Positions 1 to 9,766 of a stretch of DNA of 58,763 bases are shown here, piece by piece. The notes under the pieces are model-generated. The model was not told the origin of the DNA and made no database searches. It was given only the letters and a program-made list of their open reading frames with translations. The stretch covers positions 1 to 58,763 of the forward strand of contig JACKQL020000196.1 in assembly GCA_018296165.2 (NCBI GenBank). Reading direction: 5' to 3'. Both the position numbers and the translations under genes were made by a program. The DNA comes from Termitomyces sp. T153. Lineage: Eukaryota > Basidiomycota > Agaricomycetes > Agaricales > Lyophyllaceae. Each line of letters starts with the position of its first letter. The stretch's first letter is position 1.

Positions 1-455
1 CTACTCACGTCTTTTGGTGGTGCTGGTTGATCAGATCAACGGCGTCCAGTGACGAGAGTAAGAGTGCGAAAGAATAAAGCTAGGAGTTTGTTCCTGTTCA
101 AAACATGTGACGTTCGCGTGAGTTGCACGGTAACGTCGCACGAGATGATGTAGAAACTTTAGAGACTTCCGTAAGAGAACAGTTGTAAGTCCTAGTATTG
201 GAAGAACTAACTAATACGATACATTGGACGGTCTTATATATCGTACAAACTGTAGTATGTAATAAGCAAACAGTCATGTATCCGATTAGAGGGAGAACAG
301 AGGTGTCGTTGAATAAGGGCTGCGTGATAAGTCTTGGCAACGCGTCGTTACACGTCCCCTGCATCGACGAGGAGATATGTTTATACCTGTAAGCCGTCAC
401 TTCATCGTGCTTTGGGATCTGTTGACAATTCAAAGCTGAGTTACGTCTGTTTCCG
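1..455. other. unassigned 5' flank, no gene recognised
   Basis: CpG-normal DNA with only short open frames on both strands. None of their translations resembles a family I know. The GH43 fragment that follows would need earlier exons encoding the first catalytic Asp. I searched here for that N-terminal part and did not find it, so it is probably lost or replaced. A small palindrome (GTTGATC-A-GATCAAC) lies near base 30. Confidence 0.5.
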
Positions 456-909
456 CGTTCCTTCTACGTAACAACAAAAGATGTATTTTCTGGCGTTTGG
501 AGTGATCTTGTTTACTTTGGTGGGTCTCCTTTGTTGGGTTTGTGCTTCTACACTAACAGGTTGGCCCAGATGCATTGGGGTACGATTCAGACCTCTTTTG
601 GGACGTCAACGGAGATGTCAGTCTTTCTCCATGATTGTTCATGTTCCACTATTCTCATTCTTAAACCAGGTATATTTGGCCTGGAGCGGGATTAATAACG
701 CGATTGATAAGTTCTATGGTTTGTCCGCACCTCAGTCCCTACGACCTGCCTCCTTTTGACCAAGAATTCTTCTAGGAATATGGCAGAACAAGATAGACCT
801 CGAGACTGGCAATTCTCTTACACCAGCCCAGTTGATTTTCGCAGGGACATTGCCCGATGACGCGTCAGCTCGGCCAGAGGGTCCACATGTGTATCACATC
901 AATGGGTCG
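456..909 (+). pseudogene. GH43-type glycoside hydrolase fragment (beta-xylosidase/arabinofuranosidase-like), 5' part of a chimera
   Basis: Spliced translation reads FYVTTKDVFSGVWSDL, then GYDSDLFWDVNGDVYLAWSG, then IDLETGNSLTPAQLIF, then PEGPHVYHING. These correspond in order to GH43 blocks: the strand before WSDP, the DPDLFxDDDG loop with the pKa-modulating Asp, the IDLETG block, and the EGPHxY block carrying the general acid Glu. Introns at 617-669 and 719-775 join the frame cleanly. The first intron, ending at 559, has an ambiguous donor: the GTGGGT site at 520 gives the wrong phase, and a site at 510 would fit. The N-terminal catalytic Asp and everything after the EGPHxY block are missing. 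The fragment runs in frame into copy A of the local family at 907-912. It cannot be an active enzyme. The family call rests on remembered motifs. Confidence 0.7.
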
Positions 910-2416
910 GCTAATACGACATCTGCTCGAGATACCCGAGTGGATGTAATTACTTTGGAGCGTGTCGCCGAACTTGACTATGCAGCCCACCGTCTAGCCA
1001 TCGTACCCGCTGACGGTTTTGTGACGGCCGAGTGGCGGTTAGTGTACCCATCTTGTATCAAAATATATCGTATGTACTTAATCACTATCAGAAGTAACTT
1101 TGGTGTTGTCTTTCGAGCTCACAGCAGGACTGGAGAGTTTCTCCGCGAACGTCATTGTCAGCACAAGCTGGCTATGGGAATTTATCTGTACTAGGTCCGA
1201 CTGTCTCTCTCTGCGTGACTTCCACAGACCCTATTCTACCCAATTGCAAAGATGTTCCTTTCCGGTATCTACACTATCGCCGCCTGGATTACGTGGCAGG
1301 ACACACTCCCGACTTCCCGAACAATCTCCGTGCAGAGACGATCGTTACATGGAACGCAGACAGCGGCGATCTTCGCATGGTCAAGATACCTCATCCCAGC
1401 TTGGAAGATATTACAGTCGAGTGGTTTTTCTTTTGTTGTAATGCTTATTCCCTGACGTTTGTTTGCAGCACGATGCGCAGTTCCAGTACATCAGTCCCAA
1501 CAAGATTGTCCTCGCCGGCAGTCTAGCATTCACTGCCTGTGGTGCTGTGCTTTGTGCATTCTCAGCAGATGCAGAAGATGAGGAACCTCTCATGTTCTAT
1601 CAGGGCGAACACACTGATCCGGATGGTATATCCGACTATCTTGGGCAATCGGGCACTTCGACTTTGGGTCCGATAGTCGTCCACAATCACGATAGCGGCC
1701 GCCGTATAACAATCTTTAAAAGTGAACTACTTTTGGGAGATTTACCTGTACATCTTACAATGTCTTTTGCCACTTGTTCTGTCTGACACTTACTGTAGTC
1801 AGCTGCAACCTCGCGGGACCCATCTGGGATGCGCGAGGTATGGAACTATCCAAATGACACTCGAACGCCAAACTTCCAGGTACCATTTCTATCTGTCGCC
1901 GCAACTCGCGTGCTAGTGTATCGTCAAGACGAGAGAGCTGAACGACCCATAATCTTTGTACTAGACTTCGATCAAACCCTCCTTGTTGCGCTATTGTCGA
2001 AGCAACCTTCCTAAAAAGCGGAGTGGAATGCACAGCTTGTGGATTCCTGTGCTCAGGTCAAAGTTGTGACTCGTCGATTTATTATCGCCGTTGATGGGGA
2101 GATTTGGGATGCAGAATATCCATGGCCACAGCGAGCACCGCCAGAGTGGGAAGCGCACCTTGATACCATTCTCAAAGAAGATGAGGATGAGGATGAATAC
2201 ATGGATGACAGCGACAGTGATGATGAAGTATTACCTTCGGGTCTCGAATACGATGAGGCGCCGGAGGAGCACAGAAAGCCGGTACCCTTTGGGTATGTGC
2301 AGACGACCCTTCGCCTTGAAGGAGTCGCCGACGCCGAAAGGCTGGCTATCACACAGCATACTGTTATTGAACTACCAGAACTTGGTAAAAATGGTCGTGT
2401 ATTTTACTTTGACTAA
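910..2416 (+). pseudogene. copy A of the local multicopy family, broken and fused to the GH43 fragment
   Basis: Exons 910-1037, 1092-1415, 1469-1747 and 1799-2416 match copies B, C and D, with the same three intron positions. The usual start (MVWLDGKPTL and about 40 more residues) is absent; the frame is continuous with GH43-like coding instead, and the seam lies in a GGCTAATACGAC string also present in copy C. Two lesions mark it as dead. One C is missing in exon 2 near 1158 (TGTCAG where the others have TGTCCAG), which leads to a stop at about 1192. In exon 4 a TAA at 2012-2014 replaces a Glu codon. After that stop the reading is intact to VFYFD and the TAA at 2416. The last 330 bp are identical to copy B. 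Confidence 0.8.
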
Positions 2417-3479
2417 GTCACCTTGATGAAATAACTGCCAATGTGCACCTGCCTTTTTCAGAGGATGGAGAATATCTTTACTTCTGTAATTGAATTCAAT
2501 TGACCATGCACCGAGCTCCCGAAAACTTCTCAAGAATGAAAATGCGAGGGGCTATTGCGTTCGCAATGTTGACTACAAAGCGCGTGCAGTGGAGTCGGAA
2601 ACTTTTTTGAGGCATGATGGCGCTCGGAAAATAATTTCGATAGGTTTCAATCCGATGACTCGGAGTCGGACGAGATCATTACGAATTGGAACTTGCCAAG
2701 CCCTGCAAGACCAAAGAAAAATCACCAGTTCCGCAAATGTAAAGAGTGAAGTTTGAGTTGTTGTGTTGAGCGATTTCTAGCTCAACCAGTGATCGCATAT
2801 TTAAGTGGGATATAATCTTTACATAGTGTGACGAGAGATGTATTTATTTAGTGTGGAGAGATATGCCTGCATGAGGAAAGAGAATCTTCATTGCCGTGCT
2901 CACCAGTCCACTAATAGAGGAAGCATGAGGAAGCCTAGTGCGGTGGACTGGCTCCGGAAACTTATAATAGATGAATGTCAACTGGAATGCAACGTTTGGG
3001 CATAACACAACGTGAAGCTTTGAACAGCAATACATTTCCAGGTATCCTTCTGTTCTATACACGTCTCTGAAGTCTGCATTCCCGTGAGCTTGACTCCGGA
3101 GCAAAACTGGCTAGCACCAGGAGAAAATAAGACATTTCATCAAGGTGACTTAGTCAAAGTAAAATACACGACCATTTTTACCAAGTTCTGGTAGTTCAAT
3201 AACAGTATGCTGTGTGATAGCCAGCCTTTCGGCGTCGGCGACTCCTTCAAGGCGAAGGGTCGTCTGCACATACCCAAAGGGTACCGGCTTTCTGTGCTCC
3301 TCCGGCGCCTCATCGTATTCGAGACCCGAAGGTAATACTTCATCATCACTGTCGCTGTCATCCATGTATTCATCCTCATCCTCATCTTCTTTGAGAATGG
3401 TATCAAGGTGCGCTTCCCACTCTGGCGGTGCTCGCTGTGGCCATGGATATTCTGCATCCCAAATCTCCCCATCAACGGC
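2087..3479. repeat. perfect 346-bp inverted repeat between copies A and B
   Basis: Bases 2087-2432 and the reverse complement of 3134-3479 appear identical over 346 bp, with a spacer of 701 bp. The arms cover the end of exon 4 and 16 bp past the stop codon. Outside the arms the genes differ clearly: the first half of exon 4 has many amino-acid changes, and downstream A continues like copy C while B continues like copy D. Sharp identity edges inside a diverged pair suggest gene conversion from A (or C) into B. The arms could also fold as a long hairpin in read-through RNA. Confidence 0.9.
2494..3149. repeat. intergenic segment between convergent A and B, duplicated at 9025-9570
   Basis: About 560 bp (roughly 2555-3120) is a diverged direct copy of about 9025-9570. 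Shared strings include ATGTTGACTACAAAGCG near 2565, AAGTGGGATATAAT near 2803, and CCGGAAACTTAT near 2953. Both copies sit just downstream of a minus-strand family member (B or D), so the duplicated unit was gene plus flank. The small open frames here are not conserved between copies and look non-coding. Confidence 0.8.
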
Positions 3480-4842
3480 AATATTGAATCGACGAGTCAC
3501 AACTTTGACCTGAGCACAGGAATCCATAAGCTGTGCATTCCACTCAGCTCTTTCGGAAGGTCGCTTCGATAGTAGAGAAGCAAGGAGGTCTTGACCAAAG
3601 TCCAGGACAAAAATCATGGTTCGTTCAGCTCGGAGGTCTCGGCGATACACTAGGACGCGAGTTGCGGCGACACACGGAAAATGAGGCAAGTTGAAATTGA
3701 GCGTTCGAGCGTCATTGGGATGATCCCATGCCTTGCGCATACCATCCCATATGGTTGCAACTGACTAGAGCAATAGTTAGTGAGAAGAAATGATAGAAGA
3801 CATCTCAGAATGCACAGGTATATCTCCTAGAAGGAGCTCGCTTTTGAATATTGTTATACGCCTGCCGCTATCATGATTGTGGACGACTATTGGACCCAAA
3901 GTCGAGGTACTCGTTTCCCCAAGATAATTTGATACACATTCAGGATCAGTGTGTTGACCGTGATGGAACATGAGAGGTTCTTCATCTTCTACATCCGCCG
4001 AGAACACAGAAAGCACGGCACCGCCAGGAGTGAACCATAAACTGCTGGCCAAGGCAATCTTGTCGGGACTGATATACTGGAACTGCGCATCATGCTGTAT
4101 ATAAAAGTAAAAGTCAAGGAATGAGGATTACAATAAAAGAACAGCCACTGAACTGCAATTCTTTCAAGGCAAGCCCGAGGTAACTTGAGCATGTAAAAAT
4201 CCCCGCTGTCTGCATTCCAGGTAGCGATCGACTCTGCAACGAGATCATTCGGAAAGTCAACAGTGTGTCCTGCCACGTAATCCAGGCGGCGATAATGTAG
4301 ATACGGAGAAGAGTATTCCTTCCAATTGGAGGGAATAGGATCTGTGGAAGTCACACAGAGAGAGACAGTCGGCCCTAGCACAGATAGACTCCCGTAGCTA
4401 GCTTGTGCTGGACAATGACGTTCACGGAGAAACTCTCCAGTCCTACTGTGAGCCCGAAAGACAACACCAGAGTTACTTCTGGTAATGATTAAGTGCGATA
4501 TATTTTGATGCAAGCTAGATACACTGACCGCCACTCGACCGTCACAAAACCAATATCAGGTATGATGGCTAGACGGTGGGCTGCGTAGTCAAGTTCGGCG
4601 ACACGCTCCAAGATAATCGTATCCGCTTGCGTATCTCGAGCAGATGTTGTATTGGCCATATAGATGACCGTCTTTGGCTTTTCTGATATGAGCGCTTTCC
4701 AGAATAGTATCTGGTCATCCAACACAGACCAGCCTTTTCGAGACCTTTCGTGTCTATACCGACCTTTCCATTTTAGATCTGGATCATCCGCTGGCCAAGC
4801 CAGGCCTTTGACAAGAGTTGGCTTACCGTCCAACCAGACCAT
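3150..4842 (-). CDS. uncharacterised multicopy protein, copy B (510 aa)
   Basis: Function unknown. Four exons, read from 4842 down: 4529-4842, 4154-4478, 3816-4094 and 3150-3764. The introns (50, 59 and 51 bp) are all GT-AG, and the exon sum is 1533 bp with no stop. The start is the ATG of MVWLDGKPTL, in a good GCCATGG context. The protein is soluble-looking, with no signal peptide or membrane helix. Motifs shared by all copies are EWRSNSGV across intron 1, WNADSGD, VVHNHDSG, VAATRVLV and PPEWEAHLDTILKED. A strongly acidic Asp/Glu/Ser stretch lies near residue 430, and the end is VFYFD. The beta-rich C-terminal half reminds me of the tails of Agaricomycete F-box-like families, but no F-box is visible. 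It is divergent with C and convergent with A; its 3' end has been converted to the A/C type. Confidence 0.75.
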
Positions 4843-5185
4843 GGCTGAGGTAAGAGAAGTGTGTGGGGCCTCGGCATACAATGGAATGATGGAAAGATAT
4901 AGTCTATATGTGTCCCAATACAAGTGGTTTTCACAGAGAGGAAAGAAACACAAGCGTTACTACATGAAAAAGAACAATGTTTGCTTGAACACATTATCAT
5001 TGGGGCAAACAAAATTTTGAACCTACCTATCGATATTGAAACAGCTGTAATGAAGATGAAGTAGTGTAGGTGCAATTATGGCGTTATCGGGATACGTGGT
5101 TGTGTACAAAACACGTGTTACCATCGACGAGCCTGGTTGATATGTATATCTTTCTTTTCATGTGCTCCACATCTTTCTCTTCCGC
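4843..5185. promoter_or_regulatory. shared divergent promoter region of copies B and C
   Basis: This 343-bp gap separates the two start codons. A TATATCTTT string lies upstream of each gene: near 4895-4903 (minus) for B and 5145-5153 for C. Copy D has the same string at about 11462-11470 (minus). It is placed 27-58 bp before the ATG, which suits a TATA-plus-pyrimidine core promoter. A 10-bp palindrome, AACACGTGTT at 5110-5119, contains CACGTG, the classic bHLH site. The assignment rests on position and conservation only. Confidence 0.4.
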
Positions 5186-6875
5186 ATGGTTTGGTTGGAC
5201 GGAAAGCCAACCCTTGTCAAAACCCTCGCTTGGCCAGTGGATGACCCAGACTTGAAACGGGAAGGTTGGGATCGGAAAGGCTGGTCTGTGATGGATGACC
5301 AGATACTGTTCTGGAGAGCGTTTCCTTTATCAGAAAATCCACGGACAGTTATCTACATGGCTAATACGACATCTGCTCGAGATACCCAAGCGGATACGAT
5401 TACTTTGGAGCGTGTCGCCGAACTTGGCTACGCAGCTCACAGTCTAGTCATCGTACCCGCTGTCGGTTTCGTGACCGCAGAGTGGCGGTCAGTGCACTCA
5501 GCTTGTATCGCAATATATCGTACTCAATCATTACTAGAAGTAACTCTGGTGTTTACTTCCGAGCTCACAGCGGGACTGGAGAGTTTCTCCGCGAACGTCA
5601 CTGTCCAGCCCAGGCTAGCTATAGGGGTTTATCTGTGTTAGGAACCACAGTTTCTCTTTGCGTGACTTCCACAGACCCTGTTCCGTCTCATTGGAAGCAA
5701 TACTCATCTCCGTATTTAACATATTGCCGCCTGGACTACGTGGCAGGACACACTTTTGACTTGCCGAATAATCTGGTTGCAGAGTCGATCGCTACTTGGA
5801 ATGCCGACAGCGGAGATCTTCACATGATCAAGTTACCTGAGCTTTTCCTCGAAAACATGCAAGTTCAGTAGTCGTCTTCACAGCGTGTCCCTCATTCTCT
5901 GACTTTTATCTATAGCACGAAGCAGACTTTCAGTATATTAGCCCGCTGAAGATTGTCCTGGCTGGCCGTCTAGCATTCCCTCCCTGTGGTGCTGTCCTTT
6001 GTGCGTTCTCGGCGAACGCGGAAGATAAAGAAGAACCTCGTATGTTCTATCAGGGTGAACACACTGATCCGGATAGTATAACCAACTATCTTGGACAGAC
6101 GAGCACTACGACTTTGGGTTCGGTAGTCGTCCACAATCACGATAGTGGCAGCCGTATAACAATCTTCAAAAGCGAGCTCCTTCTAGGAGATATACCCGTG
6201 CATCTTAAAATCCCTTTTATCACTTCTTCTCACTGATTGTTGCTCTAGTCAGTGGCAACCACAAACACGCAGGAACTACCTGAGATGCGCGAGGCATGGA
6301 ACTATCCAAATGCCGCTCGAACGCTAGATTTCAGGGTGTCTAATTTTCCATACGTCGCTGCAACTCGTGTTCTGGTGTATCGCCGAGACTTCCGAGCTGA
6401 ACGAACCATGATTTTTGTCCTGGACTTTGATCAAAACCTGCTTGCTTCGGTACTATCGAAGGAACCTTCCGAGAGAACAGACTGGAATGCACAGCTTGTG
6501 GAAGCCTGCGCTCAGGTCAAAGTCGTCACTCGTCGATTTAATATCGGCGTTGAGGGCGAAATCTGGGATGCAGAATATCCATGGCCACAGAAAACACCGC
6601 CAGAGTGGGAAGCGCACCTTGATACCATTCTCAAAGAAGATGAGGATGAGGATGAATACATGGATGACAGCGACAGTGATGATGAAGTATTACCTTCGGG
6701 TCTCGAATACGATGAGGCGCCGGAGGAGCACAGAAAGCCAATACCCTTTGGGTATGTGCAGACGACCCTTCGCCTTGAAGGAGTCGCCGACGCCGGGAGG
6801 ATGGCTATCACACAGCATGCTGTTATTGAACTACCAGAACTTGGTAAAAATGGTCGTGTATTTTACTTTGACTAA
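5186..6875 (+). CDS. uncharacterised multicopy protein, copy C (511 aa)
   Basis: Function unknown; same family and intron positions as B. Exons 5186-5487, 5538-5862, 5916-6197 and 6249-6875 total 1536 bp without a stop, and the introns (50, 53 and 51 bp) are GT-AG. Introns 2 and 3 are in phase 0; donor 2 is the weak GTTCAG. The ATG at 5186 aligns with those of B and D. The acidic tract (KEDEDEDEYMDDSDSDDE) is nearly identical to A and B. The annotated end is VFYFD. A GTAAAA donor at 6844 and a CTTTTTCAG acceptor ending at 6920 would instead give a tail EDGEYLYFCNEFN ending at 6961, so the C-terminus may be variable. This is the least altered copy and the best reference for the family. Confidence 0.75.
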
Positions 6876-7199
6876 GTCACTTTGATGAAATAATTGTCAA
6901 TGTGCACCTGCCTTTTTCAGAGGATGGAGAATATCTTTACTTCTGTAATGAATTCAATTGACTATGCACCGTGACGCAAAAACTATTCAAGAATATCAAG
7001 TGTTTTCTTCTGGGGAGTTAATAACGTTGATGGAGTTGAAACGTTCTATGGCGAGACGGTAAATCTCTCCACAGACAGGAGTGAAAGAGCCACTTGTATG
7101 CGTAGTTTGACATACTCGCATATGCATTACACTGTACCAGGCACACTGGAGTATCCTATACCAAAGGAAAAGGGTGACGTCTGCTGCTGCGTGGAAATG
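6876..7199. other. 3' flank of copy C
   Basis: Bases 6876-6965 are close to 2417-2500 after copy A and include the possible alternative last exon (6921-6961). The rest shows no reading frame conserved with anything else in the window. Part of the decayed DPH2 gene may begin near 7200. Confidence 0.5.
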
Positions 7200-8931
7200 C
7201 CTTCAACGCGGCCTGTGAGAGAACGACGCGACTCGCCAGGTTCGCGCGAGATATCAAGTAAGTACTTGTCAAAAAGATGAAACACAGGCACTCGCTAGTA
7301 CTTAACCAACGTTCGTTTGGTCAATGGATGTTTGCAGACGCGCGATCCCCGATCGATGAGAGCGGCCGGAATATGCCGAAGACAGAGTCAGCAATCACTT
7401 GTGCCACTTTTGTGATTCTTATCGGCAGTAGTAGCTGAGTTGATAACTTAGCTGCTCAGCACGTTGATGTCATGCTTGCATGGCACGCCAAGTGGAGTCA
7501 ACGCGAATGCATGATTTCTCTTCATCTCGTCCAGATCATCTCGCCTACCAGTAATTTACGTATTCGGACATAAGCCTTGCGACATCTCGACCTGTATCGC
7601 AAGCGTCACATGTTCTTCCAGGAGTATTTGCCGGCTGCGAACGGAGAGGACGGCACAAGGGAACAGGCGCGATCCTTTTGAAGTATGACTAGGGTCTACA
7701 CATATGCAGGTAGCTCTGCACCAGTCATAAGCGGGTGATATGCTGACACTCTCACTTTAGGCGCCTTACATTCTAGGATAGAGGAAGCCTCCAGCACCTT
7801 CGGCGTCAAGATCTTGTACCAAAGAATACCAACAAATACCGTTCCAGTAACTACCGCATAAACATTCTACTGTGAATGCAGCCGGGCACTCGCAATATGA
7901 CGCCCAATCCGTAACGTCCGTCCTTCGGAGTCTTCAGCAGAGTTGTCAAATCCTGCGCTTCTGTACATTGATGGCGAGAGCGTCACCTAACCAGCCCTCT
8001 GACGACCCTACATGGCGAGAACCTCACCCTAACTAACCTTCTGACGACTCATAGCCTCTTTGACGTACCTTTTTGAATGGCGGTCTCTACGAGTCGAGAA
8101 TTTCCAATTCTTTGACAGGTATTCTCTTACACTACATCGACAAACATCACAGGCCTAGGCCTAGCTTCTGGGCGCTCTAATTGCCTTCTGATGGGACGTT
8201 ATGCCGCTGCCCAGCATGCTCGTGACGTCGATGTTTTTGGAATCCTTGTGGTCGCGCTTGGAGTCCGTACGTCACATCTTCGTCACCATTAATCTATCTC
8301 AAGTTTATGAACCGTAGTCAGCTTCTTATCTCCTCTCATTCGTTACATCTCTGCTCTTTTACACGACACAGGAAAAAGAGCTACACCATCAGCGTGTGCA
8401 CACTTAATCCTTCCAGACCGGCAAACTTTCTTGAGATCGAGTGCTTCACACTCGTTGCATGTCCTGAAAATGGCGTGATAGAGGCCAAAGTTTGAGTTCC
8501 TCATCTTTCTGTAAAAATCTCTCCGGCCAATAATTACACCTTGCGAGCTTGGAGCGGCACTTCAATCAACGCCAAGATAGACAGGACGTTATCAGTCAAA
8601 TTTGAAACCTTGCCCGCAGAAGTGTCGGAAGGCATGGAGACCGATAAAATGAACTCATCAGAAAACGGCGTGGAAGAGAAAAGCGAGCGTGACGACCAAG
8701 AACCTAGTCGACCGGTCTTTTCGCTTGTCACGGGCATGTATCGACAAGCTAAACATTACGGTACGGAAGGTGCGTATTTTCTTGTCTGTTCTACTTCTCA
8801 CTTTTCCGCCGCTTGATAGTGTTTCTGGCCCTGATTCAGCAGTGATACTGGGAAACAAAGACAGCGCAGTGACTGAGTTTGTTGATAGCCCTGCCGGTGG
8901 GTATCCTGCTGAGATAAAAGAATTCAATTGA
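7200..8931 (+). pseudogene. DPH2: decayed DPH2 gene (diphthamide biosynthesis subunit 2)
   Basis: DPH2 is the partner of Dph1 in the Fe-S enzyme that starts diphthamide synthesis on elongation factor 2. DPH2-like blocks appear in order: LAAQHVDVML (7450-7480), RLPVIYVFGHKPCDIS (7542-7590), LYIDGESV (7961-7985), ENLTLTNLLTTHS (8017-8055), LLMGRYAAAQHARDVDVFGI (from 8185), KKSYTISVCTLNPSRPANFL with CPEN, the usual cluster-cysteine motif (to 8495), PIITPCELGAAL (8526-8561), and PVFSLVTGMYRQAKHYG (to about 8765). Introns 8267-8321 and 8770-8839 are still recognisable, so this is not a retrocopy. It is broken by frameshifts near 8335 and 8355 and after TGRY (8590), by a TAG where WTGRY normally has Trp, by stops after GESV, and by a 41-bp tandem duplication. 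The 5' end is uncertain; the C-terminus stops early at GAATTCAATTGA. Confidence 0.8.
7972..8053 (+). repeat. 41-bp tandem duplication inside the DPH2 relic
   Basis: Two imperfect units, starting TGGCGAGAGCG at 7972 and TGGCGAGAACC at 8013, both encode the GES-TLTNLL region of DPH2. An intact gene would have this block once, so the duplication adds to the evidence that the gene is dead. Confidence 0.75.
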
Positions 8932-8953
8932 TTGATGTATTGCTGCGATTAGT

Positions 8954-8981
8954 GATTTTCTTGGGCGGATTTTCTTGGGCG
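8954..8981. repeat. 14-bp exact tandem repeat
   Basis: GATTTTCTTGGGCG occurs twice in a row, just after the end of the DPH2 relic and before the segment duplicated from 2555-3120. Confidence 0.8.
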
Positions 8982-9024
8982 GAGACATGAATCGGTAAGG
9001 ATGCGCCAAGTGTACTGGAGCAAG

Positions 9025-9570
9025 GACGGAATGCGTGATTCGCGATGTTGACTACAAAGCGGGCACAGTGAAGTAGCGGACTTTTTTGAGGTATGATGGC
9101 ACTCGGAAAGCAATTTGAATATGTAGGTAGTCCGACGAGATTATTACAAATTCGAACTTGCCGATCTCTGCGATACCAAGGAAAAATCACATTCAACTTG
9201 TCTATAACTAGTTCCGCAGATGTAAGGAGCATTCGTCTTGTGTTAAGCAACATCTAGCTCGACCAATTGATCGCGTTATTTAAGTGGGATATGATCATTA
9301 CCTAGTGTGGCGAGAGATGTATTTGGTGTGGAGAGACATGCTTGCATAAGGGAAGAGAATCTTCATTTCCGTGCTCACTAATCTACCCTGGCGTGGGGTC
9401 TCCGGAAACTTATCACATATGAATATAAATTAGACTTATGGGTGCAACATTTGGGCATAGTACAACAGGTAGTAAACAACACATTTCGAGGAATCCCTCT
9501 GTTCTATCGACGTCTCTGAAATGTGCATTCCAGTGAGCTAGAGCAAAGCTGGCTAGCATCAGGGGGAAAC
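9025..9570. repeat. second copy of the A/B intergenic segment, 3' of copy D
   Basis: Diverged direct duplicate of about 2555-3120. It lies downstream of copy D as the other lies downstream of B. Copy D keeps about 190 bp more between this segment and its stop codon (9571-9766). B lacks those bases exactly where its A-like conversion tract ends. Confidence 0.8.
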
Positions 9571-9766
9571 GAGACACGCGGAACTTCAACAACTTCCGCC
9601 ACCATATTATAAAAGTCATTTTATTGGAATTTGCCTCCCATATCTCAGACGGCGATGTGCAGGGTGCACTCAACACCCACAAGAGCATTCTGGGTTCCAT
9701 TCAGGTTTGACTTACATGAGCAAAGAAATTCTCCATTATTCCAGGAGCTAATGCATACAGGTAGAT

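Noticed and set aside
481..759. 92-residue plus frame starting with a hydrophobic, signal-peptide-like segment
   Set aside because: It reads across GH43 exons and introns in the wrong frame; the GH43 reading explains the region better.
2053..2352. Serine-rich antisense frames opposite exon 4 of the family (also 3214-3513, 6512-6811, 9834-10076)
   Set aside because: They are shadows of the Asp/Glu-rich coding tract: GAT/GAG codons read backwards give Ser/Leu codons.
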